Positions 1 to 9,006 of a stretch of 64,000 nt of DNA are shown here, in pieces (positions within the stretch are counted from its first letter, which is position 1; each line of letters opens with the position of its first letter). Origin of the DNA: Aristophania vespae. GTDB lineage: Bacteria; Pseudomonadota; Alphaproteobacteria; Acetobacterales; Acetobacteraceae. The stretch is taken from assembly GCF_009906835.1 (NCBI RefSeq), contig NZ_CP047652.1, positions 1,550,001-1,614,000 of the forward strand. The letters are read 5' to 3'. Both the position numbers and the translations under genes were made by a program. The notes beneath the pieces were generated by a model. The model saw only the letters and a list, made by a program, of their open reading frames with translations, did not search any database and was not told the DNA's origin.

Positions 1-966
1 GCGCGGGCTGCTATCAAAGATATTGGCTATGATCAGGAAGGTTTTTCCTGGAAAAAGGCCGATATTCAGTCTTTTCTTCATGCACAGTCAGTAGATATTG
101 CTGTTGGCGTTGATAGCAGCAGCGATAAAGATGAAGGTGCCGGCGACCAAGGTATCATGTTTGGCTTTGCCACGCGTGAAACCGAACATTTAATGCCAGC
201 ACCGATTTTTTACGCTCACAATATTTTAGAGCGTCTGCGCGACCATCGTAGAAGCGGAAATGAACTTGGAAAAGGCTTGCTCCCTGACGCAAAAAGCCAG
301 GTCACATTACGCTACGTTGATGGCAAGCCTGTAGGCGTAACATCCATTGTGGTTTCTACTCAGCATGAAGCCAATATGAGCCAAGACAGAATTCGTGAAA
401 TGGTTCGTGAGACCGTAGGCGAAGTGTTGCCAGAAGGCTGGACGTGCCCAGAGGATAGCTTCTATGTTAATCCTACAGGCATATTCGTTATTGGTGGTCC
501 CGATGGTGATGCCGGCTTAACAGGCCGCAAGATCATTGTTGACACTTATGGCGGTGCAGCTCCTCATGGTGGCGGTGCTTTTTCGGGTAAGGATCCTACA
601 AAAGTTGACCGTTCTGCTGCCTATGCCGCACGCTATTTAGCGAAAAATGTTGTTGCAGCAGATTTAGCTGACCGCTGCACCATTCAGCTTAGCTATGCTA
701 TCGGTGTTTCTCGTCCATTGTCAGTTTATGTTGATTTGGACGGCACAGGTCGCGATGTTAATGAAGAAAGACTCGGTGTTATATTAAATGAAATTATGGA
801 TCTCTCACCCCGTGGGATTCGTAAACATTTAAGGCTTAACCGCCCTATTTACACCAAGACTTCATCTTACGGGCATTTTGGTCGCGTGCCTGACACGGCA
901 CTAGATAATTTCACCTGGGAAAATACAGACCTGGTTGAAAGCCTAAAAAGTGCTCTTAATCGCTAA
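1..966 (+). CDS. metK: S-adenosylmethionine synthetase, 5' end outside window
   Basis: Makes S-adenosylmethionine from methionine and ATP in the cytoplasm. The reading frame is open from base 1, so about the last 321 codons are present and the N-terminal ATP-binding part lies outside the window. The family signature [12 protein letters not shown] sits near codon 47, and the glycine-rich [19 protein letters not shown] block, which binds phosphate and metal, lies in the middle. The C-terminal domain is complete. It is followed by a strong terminator and then trmB, whose product uses SAM. Identification is secure; only the start is missing. Confidence 0.97.
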   Translation, partial: ARAAIKDIGYDQEGFSWKKADIQSFLHAQSVDIAVGVDSSSDKDEGAGDQGIMFGFATRETEHLMPAPIFYAHNILERLRDHRRSGNELGKGLLPDAKSQVTLRYVDGKPVGVTSIVVSTQHEANMSQDRIREMVRETVGEVLPEGWTCPEDSFYVNPTGIFVIGGPDGDAGLTGRKIIVDTYGGAAPHGGGAFSGKDPTKVDRSAAYAARYLAKNVVAADLADRCTIQLSYAIGVSRPLSVYVDLDGTGRDVNEERLGVILNEIMDLSPRGIRKHLRLNRPIYTKTSSYGHFGRVPDTALDNFTWENTDLVESLKSALNR

Positions 967-1010
967 TGTGAGAAAATCTCTCTCATTTAGACAATAATAT
1001 ATTCATTATT

Positions 1011-1046
1011 CCCCTTTCTTCTTACAAAGAAAGGGGGATATTTTTT
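1011..1046 (+). terminator. Rho-independent terminator after metK
   Basis: A 10-bp perfect stem (CCCCTTTCTT pairing with AAGAAAGGGG) with a 6-nt loop is followed within a few bases by a run of six T. It lies 45 bp after the metK stop and just before trmB, so the two genes are probably transcribed separately. Confidence 0.85.
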
Positions 1047-1062
1047 ACTAGTTAGTTTAGAC

Positions 1063-1770
1063 ATGACGGCCCAGTTGTTTGACGATCTAAAACCGCAACC
1101 TGAACGCCTTTATGGCCGCCAAAGAGGCCATCCTCTAAGGGCGAGACAACAGATATTACTTGATAAGACGCTGCCTCGTATGAGCTTTGATGCGTTTAAG
1201 AACCCCCTTGAAGGGTTTTCACGCCCTGTTTCAAAAATTTTTCTAGAAATTGGCTTCGGTGGTGGAGAGCATGCACTCGACCAGTCAGAACGTCACGCAG
1301 ATGTGGGCTATATTGCTTCAGAGGTTTTTGAAAACGGCATTTGTTCCCTCTTATCACGTGTTGTTTCTGAAGGCGAAGAAAGCGAAGGCGAAGTTCCAGC
1401 CAACTTACGCCTCTGGACTGATGATGCACGCCTTTTAATGAAGGAACTTCCCGACCAGTCTCTTGATCGGGCTTATTTAATGTTTCCAGACCCATGGCCA
1501 AAATCACGCCATGCCAAAAGGCGTTTTGTGCACCCAGTAAATATTGCACATTTGGCTCGTTTGTTAAAAAAAGATGCAGAATGGCGCATTGCCAGTGATC
1601 ACCCTGTTTACCAAGAGTGGGTCACAGAGGTCATGAGCAGTCAGCCATATTTTGAGCTTAAATCATTCACACAGGAACGACCAGAAAGCTGGTCTCCAAC
1701 ACGTTACGAAGCCAAAGCCTTTCGTGAAGGCAGGCAACCTTTTTACTGGACTTTTGTACGCCGCGCCTAA
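1063..1770 (+). CDS. trmB: tRNA (guanine-N7-)-methyltransferase TrmB
   Basis: Methylates G46 of tRNAs at N7 using SAM. The 235-residue protein has the SAM-binding loop EIGFGGGEH near residue 62 and the family hallmark MFPDPWPKSRHAKRR near residue 140, which contains the catalytic Asp-Pro-Trp-Pro-Lys segment. The C-terminal TRYE motif for tRNA recognition is also present. Length is normal for bacterial TrmB. It sits between the metK terminator and the ETF-QO gene. High confidence. Confidence 0.95.
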   Translation: MTAQLFDDLKPQPERLYGRQRGHPLRARQQILLDKTLPRMSFDAFKNPLEGFSRPVSKIFLEIGFGGGEHALDQSERHADVGYIASEVFENGICSLLSRVVSEGEESEGEVPANLRLWTDDARLLMKELPDQSLDRAYLMFPDPWPKSRHAKRRFVHPVNIAHLARLLKKDAEWRIASDHPVYQEWVTEVMSSQPYFELKSFTQERPESWSPTRYEAKAFREGRQPFYWTFVRRA

Positions 1771-1832
1771 GTTAAAACTCATCGGTGCTTCCGCCTCATC
1801 GAACCTTACAGACCATATGGAGTATTTCCTAA

Positions 1833-3494
1833 ATGACGCAGCCTTTAACAGCGGAAAACCACATTGAACGCGAAGAAATGGAATTTGACGTTGTGGTCGT
1901 CGGCGGGGGGCCGGCAGGGTTAAGTGCCGCAATCAAGCTTCGTCAGCTCAATCCTGACCTATCAGTATGCCTGTTAGAAAAAGGCAGCGAAATTGGTGCC
2001 CACATTGTCTCTGGTGCTGTTATCGAAGCAAAATCATTAGCGGAGCTTTTCCCTGATTGGCAAAATCGTGGCGCCCCGCTTAATGTAACTGTGTCTGAAG
2101 AAAGACTTCTTTTCCTCACAAAGGACAAAGCCTTCCCTATTCCTGCTTTTCATTTTGTCATGCCTCAAATGGATAATCGGGGAAATTATGTAGTATCTCT
2201 CGGCGATTTATGTCGCTGGCTTGGTGAACAGGCTGAGGCTCTGGGTGTTGAAATTTATCCAGGCTTTTCAGGCCGTCATCTTCACATTGAAAATGGACGC
2301 GTATGCGGTATTGTTACAGGTGACATGGGCATTGCGCGCGACGGAACTAAAAAGCCTGATTTTACACCAGGTATGATTTTACGGGCAAAACAAGTTATTT
2401 TAGCTGAAGGAGCAAGAGGCTCTCTTAGTGAACATGCCATTCATTATTATAACTTACGCGCAAAATGTGACCCACAAACATACGGGTTAGGCATTAAAGA
2501 AGTTTGGGAAATCCCCAAAGAGAAGCACCGCCCCGGTTTTGTTCAGCATAGTTTTGGTTGGCCTTTAGATACACAAACTTATGGTGGAGCTTTTCTCTAT
2601 CATTTTGGAGAAAATCTAGTTAGCTATGGTTTTGTCACAGGCCTAGACTATTCTAATCCCTGGCTTTCTCCCTTTGAAGAAATGCAGCGCACTAAATTAC
2701 ATCGCTCATTTAGCTATCATCTCGAGGGTGGGCGGCGTATTAGCTACGGGGCTCGTGCTCTTTCCGAAGGTGGATTTCAATCAATTCCTGAACTGGCTTT
2801 CCCTGGTGGTGTGCTTACAGGTGATAGCGCTGGCTTTTTAAATATGCCAAAAATCAAAGGCACTCACACTGCCATGAAATCAGGCATTATTGCAGCGGAA
2901 GCTGTTATAGAGGCTCTTAAGGACAATTCAGTAGAAGCAAGAACCTATCTTCCCAAGCTCAAAGAATCATGGCTTTGGAAAGAACTATATAAAGCCCGCA
3001 ACATTCGGCCTGCTTTTTCTAAATGGGGCTTGCTCAAAGGAGCAGTTTATAGCGGTATTGATAGCCTGTTCTTGCGGGGCAATGCACCCTGGACACTACA
3101 TCACAAACGCGCAGATAATGAATCTTTATACCGTGCAGCACAGTTTATAAACTCTCCTTATCCTAAAGCTGATAATAGACTGACATTTGACCGTGCCAGT
3201 TCAGTTTTTCTAAGCAATATAAGCCACGATGAAGACCAGCCCGTCCATCTTCAATTACTCAATAAAACTTTATGGAAAGAGGTCAATTTACGACATTTTG
3301 CCTCTCCAGAATCGCGTTATTGTCCCGCCGGTGTTTATGAAGTAGAAAATGATGGAAGCGGGAATGAGAGTTTAAGGATCAACGCACAAAATTGCGTACA
3401 TTGCAAAACGTGCGATATTAAAGATCCATCTCAAAACATTAAATGGGTTCCTCCTGAAGGAGGGAGCGGGCCTAATTATTCCTCTGGCATGTAA
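1833..3494 (+). CDS. Electron transfer flavoprotein-ubiquinone oxidoreductase
   Basis: Membrane-associated flavoprotein that passes electrons from reduced ETF to ubiquinone, linking acyl-CoA and amine dehydrogenases to the respiratory chain. The 553-residue protein has an N-terminal FAD Rossmann motif (GGGPAGLSAA near residue 24), a second FAD segment ending GDSAGFLNMPKIKGTH, and a C-terminal ferredoxin-like [4Fe-4S] domain with ligands in CPAGVYE and NCVHCKTCDIKDP. The ETF genes etfB and etfA follow 114 bp downstream, so the whole electron-transfer branch is clustered here. Full length, no anomalies seen. Confidence 0.95.
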   Translation: MTQPLTAENHIEREEMEFDVVVVGGGPAGLSAAIKLRQLNPDLSVCLLEKGSEIGAHIVSGAVIEAKSLAELFPDWQNRGAPLNVTVSEERLLFLTKDKAFPIPAFHFVMPQMDNRGNYVVSLGDLCRWLGEQAEALGVEIYPGFSGRHLHIENGRVCGIVTGDMGIARDGTKKPDFTPGMILRAKQVILAEGARGSLSEHAIHYYNLRAKCDPQTYGLGIKEVWEIPKEKHRPGFVQHSFGWPLDTQTYGGAFLYHFGENLVSYGFVTGLDYSNPWLSPFEEMQRTKLHRSFSYHLEGGRRISYGARALSEGGFQSIPELAFPGGVLTGDSAGFLNMPKIKGTHTAMKSGIIAAEAVIEALKDNSVEARTYLPKLKESWLWKELYKARNIRPAFSKWGLLKGAVYSGIDSLFLRGNAPWTLHHKRADNESLYRAAQFINSPYPKADNRLTFDRASSVFLSNISHDEDQPVHLQLLNKTLWKEVNLRHFASPESRYCPAGVYEVENDGSGNESLRINAQNCVHCKTCDIKDPSQNIKWVPPEGGSGPNYSSGM

Positions 3495-3607
3495 GGTTTA
3501 GCGCCAAGCCTGAATGATTAAATGTCTTTTCATGCAGGATGATGTGACATTTCCTTAAAGACGCGATAGTCTTAAGAAAATTTTCTCAGCGGCGACAGCG
3601 ACGAAAG

Positions 3608-4366
3608 ATGACAATGAAAGTTCTTGTCCCCGTTAAACGGGTTGTTGATTATAACATCAAACCGCGTGTAGCGGCTGATGGTAGTGGTGTAGAAACACAA
3701 GGCGTAAAGATGTCGATCAATCCTTTCGACGAAATTGCCCTTGAAGAAGCCATAAGATTACGTGAGCAAAAGGCAGCTACAGAGGTGGTCGCCATTTCGA
3801 TCGGCCCTCAAGCTGCTCAGGACACATTGCGCACTGCAATGGCCATGGGTGCAGACCGCGCTATTTTGGTTCGCACAGATGCTTTGTTGGAACCTTTGGC
3901 AGTGGCAAAGATTCTGAAAGTAATGATCGAACGCGAACAGCCTGGTCTTGTTAGTATGGGCAAACAGGCTATTGACGATGATATGAATGCTACGGGTCAA
4001 ATGCTTGCGGCTATGCTTGGTTGGCCGCAAGCCACATTTGCCAGCAAAATTACAATCGCCGATGGTAGCGCCGAAGTAGCCCGTGAGATTGATGGAGGAA
4101 TTGAAGTACTTTCGTTACCTCTTCCCGCAGTTATCACGGCAGATCTTCGCCTTAATGAGCCACGTTATGCCTCTCTTCCTAACATCATGAAGGCTCGCAA
4201 AAAGCCTTTAGAGACAATTGAAGCTGATAGTCTTTCAATTGATCTCACCCCACATCTAAAAATTGTGAAGGTGGAAGAGCCTGCAGAACGTAAGGCAGGT
4301 ATTATTGTTGAAACGCCCCACGAGCTGGTTACAAAGCTAAAAACAGAAGCAAAGGTGATCTCATGA
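3608..4366 (+). CDS. etfB: Electron transfer flavoprotein beta subunit
   Basis: Small subunit of ETF, which binds AMP and docks dehydrogenases. The 252-residue sequence begins [14 protein letters not shown], typical of EtfB, and has the AMP-binding segment [17 protein letters not shown]. The gene overlaps etfA by four bases (ATGA), so the two subunits are translationally coupled and made in equal amounts. The ETF-QO gene lies upstream. The start at MTMKVL is supported by the family N-terminus directly following. Confidence 0.95.
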   Translation: MTMKVLVPVKRVVDYNIKPRVAADGSGVETQGVKMSINPFDEIALEEAIRLREQKAATEVVAISIGPQAAQDTLRTAMAMGADRAILVRTDALLEPLAVAKILKVMIEREQPGLVSMGKQAIDDDMNATGQMLAAMLGWPQATFASKITIADGSAEVAREIDGGIEVLSLPLPAVITADLRLNEPRYASLPNIMKARKKPLETIEADSLSIDLTPHLKIVKVEEPAERKAGIIVETPHELVTKLKTEAKVIS

Positions 4367-5274
4367 CCGCACTTGTTCTGATCGAAACTGAACAGGGGAA
4401 AATCCGCCAGGCTTCTCGTTCAGCTCTGACGGCGGCCCGCTCGTTCGGTGAGGTTGATCTTTTAGTTATCGGTGATGGCGCAGAAGCTGCCTCTAAGCTT
4501 AAAGACGTTCGTAAAGTCCTGCATGTCACGAACTTAAAACATCCCTTAGCTGAACCAACTGCGGCTTTATTAGCGCAACTGGCTCCCCATTACAGTCATA
4601 TTGTGGCGGCTTCTTCGGCCGTAGGGAAAAATATTCTCCCACGTGCGGCCGGGCTTTTAGAAGTGCAGCCTATCTCTGATGTCATCTCCATTATAGATGA
4701 CAACACTTTTATCCGCCCCATTTACGCAGGCAATGCCCTGGCCACAGTTCAGTCGGGTGATAACATTAAGTTATTAACTGTACGTGGCTCAAACTTTGAT
4801 GCCACAGAGTACGGAGAGGCTGACGCACCAATTGAGGCAATTGAAGCTCCTGAAGATCATAAAAATGTGCGCTTTATACGCGTTGAGCTTTCACAATCTG
4901 ATCGCCCAGAACTGGAAGCTGCACAGATTATTATTTCGGGTGGAAAAGGTCTCAAGGACGCTGCTAATTTTGACCGTCTCCTAGCACCTATTGCAGATAA
5001 ACTCGGTGCTGCCATTGGCGCTTCTCGTGCCGCTGTGGATGCCGGTTTTGCTCCCAATGAAATGCAAGTCGGGCAAACAGGTAAAGTGGTCGCTCCTGAG
5101 TTATATATAGCTGTAGGACTTTCTGGCGCTATACAGCACCTTGCTGGCATGAAAGATAGCCGTGTCATCGTTGCTGTAAATATGGATCCTGAAGCTCCTA
5201 TTTTTAAAGTGGCTGATTACGGGATAGTGGGTGATCTTTTTGAGATTTTACCTGCTCTAGAGAAAGCTCTTTAA
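4363..5274 (+). CDS. etfA: Electron transfer flavoprotein alpha subunit
   Basis: FAD-binding subunit of ETF. The 303-residue protein has the usual N-terminal adenine-nucleotide-alpha-hydrolase-like domain and a C-terminal FAD domain with [25 protein letters not shown] and [17 protein letters not shown]. It starts inside the etfB stop codon (ATGA). A strong terminator 21 bp after the stop closes the etfBA operon. Confidence 0.95.
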   Translation: MTALVLIETEQGKIRQASRSALTAARSFGEVDLLVIGDGAEAASKLKDVRKVLHVTNLKHPLAEPTAALLAQLAPHYSHIVAASSAVGKNILPRAAGLLEVQPISDVISIIDDNTFIRPIYAGNALATVQSGDNIKLLTVRGSNFDATEYGEADAPIEAIEAPEDHKNVRFIRVELSQSDRPELEAAQIIISGGKGLKDAANFDRLLAPIADKLGAAIGASRAAVDAGFAPNEMQVGQTGKVVAPELYIAVGLSGAIQHLAGMKDSRVIVAVNMDPEAPIFKVADYGIVGDLFEILPALEKAL

Positions 5275-5295
5275 GCTTTTCTAGACTGAGTCATT

Positions 5296-5331
5296 AAAAA
5301 GGCTTCTGCTTTTCATAGCAGAAGCCTTTTT
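5296..5331 (+). terminator. Terminator after etfA
   Basis: A 15-bp perfect inverted repeat (AAAAAGGCTTCTGCT and its complement) around a 6-nt loop ends in T5. It closes the etfBA operon and separates it from the tRNA gene. Confidence 0.92.
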
Positions 5332-5392
5332 AATTAATGTCTCTCAGCCCTTGCACATCTTACAACAGCAGAGTAGGAAAATTGCCTGAGTG

Positions 5393-5469
5393 CGGAGTAT
5401 AGCTCAGCCTGGTAGAGCACTGCGTTCGGGACGCAGGGGCCGGAGGTTCGAATCCTCTTACTCCGACCA
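5393..5469 (+). tRNA. tRNA-Pro, anticodon CGG
   Basis: A 77-nt cloverleaf: acceptor stem CGGAGTA/TACTCCG, D-arm AGCTCAGCCTGGTAGAGC, anticodon stem CTGCG/CGCAG with loop TTCGGGA (anticodon CGG at 5427-5429), T-arm GGAGGTTCGAATCCTC, discriminator A and encoded CCA. It reads CCG proline codons. It has no tRNA neighbour in the window. Confidence 0.96.
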
Positions 5470-5568
5470 TGTAAAATTTTTTAACATCCTTTTTACGATC
5501 AATTTTCTTCTCTTATGGTAGAGCGTTCTAAATGAGTCAGATTTTTCTGCCTTTAGAGAGGAAAAAAT

Positions 5569-5937
5569 ATGTCACGCAAATTATGTGGTTTTTTAGCAGC
5601 TATGGCGCTTATGGGCGCTACACCAGCTATTGCTGAACCTGGCGGATGCCTGAAATATGGCGCTGCTGGCGCTGTAGGTGGTCATTTGGCTAACCACCAT
5701 GGTGTGATTGGTGCTGTAGGTGGATGTGCTGTGGGTATGTATCAACGCCACAAATATCGGAAATCTCTAAAAGAAAAAGCAGCTTTGTGGGATAAAGAAC
5801 ATGCAGCAGATGGTAATGACCATAAAAGCTGGTGGCAGAGCCATAATAGCAAGGAGTCTATAAGCCAGAAAGCACAATGGTATGATTCTGAACATCCAGA
5901 ATCAGAAAATGCTCCTGCACAACGAGCTGCTCATTAA
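5569..5937 (+). CDS. Small exported protein with glycine-zipper-like segment
   Basis: A 122-residue protein of unknown function. Residues 1-22 form a Sec signal peptide (MSRKLCGFLAAMALMGATPAIA, probable cleavage after AIA). A Gly/Ala-rich stretch follows (GAAGAVGGHLANHHGVIGAVGG), resembling glycine-zipper segments that associate with membranes. The C-terminal half is hydrophilic and contains two related copies of a KA.W(D/Y).EH motif. A ribosome binding site (GAGAGGAAAAAAT) precedes the ATG. It is a monocistronic gene ending in a terminator shared with convergent hemH. I do not recognise a named family. Confidence 0.75.
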   Translation: MSRKLCGFLAAMALMGATPAIAEPGGCLKYGAAGAVGGHLANHHGVIGAVGGCAVGMYQRHKYRKSLKEKAALWDKEHAADGNDHKSWWQSHNSKESISQKAQWYDSEHPESENAPAQRAAH

Positions 5938-5950
5938 TCTTTAAAAAAAT

Positions 5951-5984
5951 ATCCCTGCTTTGTTTCAAAAAAGCAGGGATTTTT
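5951..5984. terminator. Terminator between convergent genes
   Basis: A perfect 10-bp stem (ATCCCTGCTT/AAGCAGGGAT) with a 10-nt loop. It has T4 on the + side and A-rich flanks upstream (TTAAAAAAAT), so it can serve both the small exported protein gene and convergent hemH. Confidence 0.85.
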
Positions 5985-5987
5985 CCC

Positions 5988-7013
5988 TTAAAAAGCTTTT
6001 AGAGCATGACGTGATAATGCTTCGAGCAGATCTATCGTGCCTTCAGACTCATTGAGGCAAGGAATATAAGCAAAATCCTGGCCGCCCACTTCCAAAAACT
6101 CCTCACGTAGCTCACGCCCAATTTCATCAAGCGTTTCGATACAATCAGTCATAAAGCCAGGTGTGATGACAGCAATTTTTGTAATACCCTTTTGAGGCAA
6201 AGACTGTACAAAAGGCGCTGTATAAGGTTTTATCCATTCTGTTGGCCCAAAACGGGATTGAAATGTTACAGGGGCCTGCTCTTCGGTCAAACCTAGCTCT
6301 TCTCTCAAAGCCTCGGCAGTACGGAAGCACTCATCCTGGTAGGGATCACCTTTTTTGATAAAAAATTCTGGTACCCCATGAAAAGATATTATGAGTCGCT
6401 GCGGCTTAAAATCCAGAGTACCTAAATGCTTTTTTACCGACTCTGCCAATGCTTTAATAAAAATAGGATGATCAGGAAAAGACGGCACAGTAACAATTGA
6501 TGGCTGACGCCTGAGCCGCATCAAATAGCGAAAAAGCTGATCCTGTGCTGTTGCTGTCGTAGAAGCAGAATATTGAGGATAAAGAGGCAGGCTAATAATA
6601 CGATCACAACCCTGTCGCATAAGCTGTGACACGGCTTCTTCGATAGAAGGTTTGCCATAACGCATTGCCCATCCGACCGGGATAGACTCTTTTTCAAACC
6701 GGGCCGCTAGTTCATAAGCCTGGCGTTCCGTATAGACGCGTAGAGGAGAGGCATTTTCTGCTCGGTTCCATATACGTTTATAGTTTTTACCCGTTTTAAA
6801 GGGCCGCCTCGTCAGAACAAAGCTTTGTAATATAGGCTGCCATAAAAGAGGGGGCATTTCTACTACGCGCCGATCTGACAGAAATTCTTTCAAATAGCGA
6901 CGAACAGAAAAATAATCCGTAGCCTCAGGTGTGCCAAGATTAATGAGAAGAACACCAACCCGTCCTTCAGACGAAGATGATGAATGCGGGAGGGGATTGA
7001 TAAAATATGTCAT
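5988..7013 (-). CDS. hemH: Ferrochelatase (protoporphyrin)
   Basis: Inserts ferrous iron into the porphyrin in the last step of heme synthesis, at the membrane. The 341-residue sequence has the N-terminal GVLLINLGTPE, the YPQYSASTT loop, the catalytic-histidine motif SFHGVP near residue 212, FQSRFGPTEW and the acidic metal site PGFMTDCIETLDEI. Length is typical of proteobacterial HemH. It is transcribed leftward, about 50 bp from asd on the same strand, and may be co-transcribed with it. Confidence 0.95.
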   Translation of the reverse strand: MTYFINPLPHSSSSSEGRVGVLLINLGTPEATDYFSVRRYLKEFLSDRRVVEMPPLLWQPILQSFVLTRRPFKTGKNYKRIWNRAENASPLRVYTERQAYELAARFEKESIPVGWAMRYGKPSIEEAVSQLMRQGCDRIISLPLYPQYSASTTATAQDQLFRYLMRLRRQPSIVTVPSFPDHPIFIKALAESVKKHLGTLDFKPQRLIISFHGVPEFFIKKGDPYQDECFRTAEALREELGLTEEQAPVTFQSRFGPTEWIKPYTAPFVQSLPQKGITKIAVITPGFMTDCIETLDEIGRELREEFLEVGGQDFAYIPCLNESEGTIDLLEALSRHALKAF

Positions 7014-7062
7014 AATAAATGACTATGTACCCCTCCCAAGGCAAAAAAAACTAAAACTATGC

Positions 7063-8103
7063 TTAGTTTTTCCAGAGTGGTGAATTTTTGCCGAGTAATT
7101 TTTGCTCTACCAGGCTCTCAGCGATCTGCACTGCATTTAACGCTGCCCCTTTGCGGAGATTGTCCGAAACACACCAGAAGGCGAGCCCATTTTCTACAGT
7201 GGGATCAATACGCAGGCGAGAAACGTAAGTGTCATCTTCACCTACACACTCAACCGGCGTGACATAACCCCCATCTTCACGCTCATCACGTAAAATAACG
7301 CCCGGTGCGTGACGTAATGCTTCTTGAGCTTTACGCAAATCAATTGGTCTTTCACATTCAATCGAAATCGCTTCGGAGTGACCAATAAAAACAGGCACCC
7401 TTACACAAGTCGCTAGAACCTGAATATCAGGATCAAGAATTTTTCGTGTCTCGACCGCCATTTTCCATTCTTCTTTTGTCGACCCATCTTCTAAAAAGCG
7501 ATCGATATGAGGAATGACATTAAAAGCGATTTGCTTTGTAAATTGCTTGGCTTCGATAGGGTCATGGACGAAACTACCGCGCGTTTGGGTAAATAATTCA
7601 TCCATACCTGTCTTACCTGCCCCAGAAACTGCCTGATAGGTAGACACCACAACACGACGAATCTTAAAAAGCTCATGGAGCGGTTTTAAAGCCACAACCA
7701 TTTGTGCTGTAGAGCAGTTAGGATTAGCGATAATTCCTTTTTTTGCTTTTTGCAGCGCCGTCGCATTAACCTCTGGTACAACAAGCGGAACGCCTGGCTC
7801 CATACGGAAGTGAGACGTATTATCTACGACCATACAATGTGCGGCAGCTGCTTTAGGGGCATAAATTGCAGAAACAGCCCCACCAGGAGAAAAAAGGCCC
7901 AAATCCCAACCATGAAAATCAAATGTTTCAAGATTTTGGACTTTTAGGATTTTTTTATCTCCAAAAGAGACTTCTTTTCCTACTGAGCGTGATGAAGCTA
8001 GAGCCACAATCTCATCAGCAGGAAAGTTACGTTCCGCAAGAATACGGAGCAACTCACGCCCGACCGCTCCCGTCGCACCCGCGACAGCTACTCTGTACCC
8101 CAT
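7063..8103 (-). CDS. asd: Aspartate-semialdehyde dehydrogenase
   Basis: Reduces aspartyl phosphate to the semialdehyde, the branch point to lysine/diaminopimelate, threonine and methionine. The NADP loop GATGAVGREL is at the N-terminus, the nucleophilic cysteine lies in IANPNCSTAQM, and the active-site histidine in FIGHSEAI. I place the start at 8103 (MGYRVAV), preceded by AAGGAGAG at good spacing. An in-frame ATG 24 bases upstream (8127) lacks such a site. The protein is about 346 residues, normal for the family. Confidence 0.94.
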   Translation of the reverse strand: MGYRVAVAGATGAVGRELLRILAERNFPADEIVALASSRSVGKEVSFGDKKILKVQNLETFDFHGWDLGLFSPGGAVSAIYAPKAAAAHCMVVDNTSHFRMEPGVPLVVPEVNATALQKAKKGIIANPNCSTAQMVVALKPLHELFKIRRVVVSTYQAVSGAGKTGMDELFTQTRGSFVHDPIEAKQFTKQIAFNVIPHIDRFLEDGSTKEEWKMAVETRKILDPDIQVLATCVRVPVFIGHSEAISIECERPIDLRKAQEALRHAPGVILRDEREDGGYVTPVECVGEDDTYVSRLRIDPTVENGLAFWCVSDNLRKGAALNAVQIAESLVEQKLLGKNSPLWKN

Positions 8104-8227
8104 CTTATTCTCTCCTTCGCACATCATCGCTTAAGGCTTTAAAACCTAGCGGCAAAACTGGGACTAACTATTAACTTTTAACGCAAGCACATTAATGCTT
8201 AAGTCACTAGAGTAAAGAAGCAATTTT

Positions 8228-8866
8228 TTATGTTTTTTTAGTAAAACGTTTCCAGAAAGCCGAAAGCTCATGTCGCTTTTTTTCTAAAGACGTGCGCCAG
8301 TTTGCACCCATATAATTAAGCTGGATGGTGCAACGCGGCCCATTATAGGGCAAATGTCCGTGCCAACTCTTAGGGTGATTAGGAAAAATCACCAGAGTTC
8401 CTCCTTTAGGAGGCACTTCGACTGCGTAATCCTCAATATGATCAGGGCCATTTGTAAAGCGCAGGCACCCTTGATGAGATGACCAATCTTTCTCTTTGGA
8501 ATTCATATAAAGTAATAAAGTTACGCGTTTTGAACGACTATCACGATGAATTTGACCATCTTTATCACGCGTTTGGCCACGCAATGTCAGCATAGATGGG
8601 GCTTTTTGCAAATTTAGACCAAACTTCCGACTGACAATATTTTTCAACCTGTCACCCTGAAATTCTTTTAAAAAAGCCTCGAAACTGGGGTGGAAATCAA
8701 GAGATTCGGGAGCAAAAGATCCGCCGGAATGAATCTCGGGAAAAAGACTCACCATTTGCTCCAACGTATCTCCTTGCAAAAAGGAAGGAACAATCAGATG
8801 AGGGCAAGGAGCATTTTGAAGAGGTGCTTGTTCAACCGCCTCATAATGAAGAATAATCTTTTCCAT
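8228..8866 (-). CDS. 2-oxoglutarate/Fe(II)-dependent oxygenase family protein
   Basis: A 212-residue protein with the double-stranded beta-helix signature of prolyl-4-hydroxylase-type oxygenases. The Fe ligands HRD (H-x-D) lie near residue 118, the distal histidine is in WHGHLPYNGPR, and the following arginine is placed to bind 2-oxoglutarate. The substrate cannot be told; related genes act on proteins or small metabolites. It is monocistronic and divergent from sucA. Family assignment is firm, function unknown. Confidence 0.8.
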   Translation of the reverse strand: MEKIILHYEAVEQAPLQNAPCPHLIVPSFLQGDTLEQMVSLFPEIHSGGSFAPESLDFHPSFEAFLKEFQGDRLKNIVSRKFGLNLQKAPSMLTLRGQTRDKDGQIHRDSRSKRVTLLLYMNSKEKDWSSHQGCLRFTNGPDHIEDYAVEVPPKGGTLVIFPNHPKSWHGHLPYNGPRCTIQLNYMGANWRTSLEKKRHELSAFWKRFTKKT

Positions 8867-9006
8867 GATAGGATAACGCTATCTCTGTTTCTGCACCCTT
8901 GGCAAGCTTTAAGGTGAAGCTTACGTTAAGAAACGCCCTAAAGGTTTCTCTTCACGCTATAATGGGGTAAATCATGCCCTAATTAGGGAAAGAATATAGG
9001 TTTGCT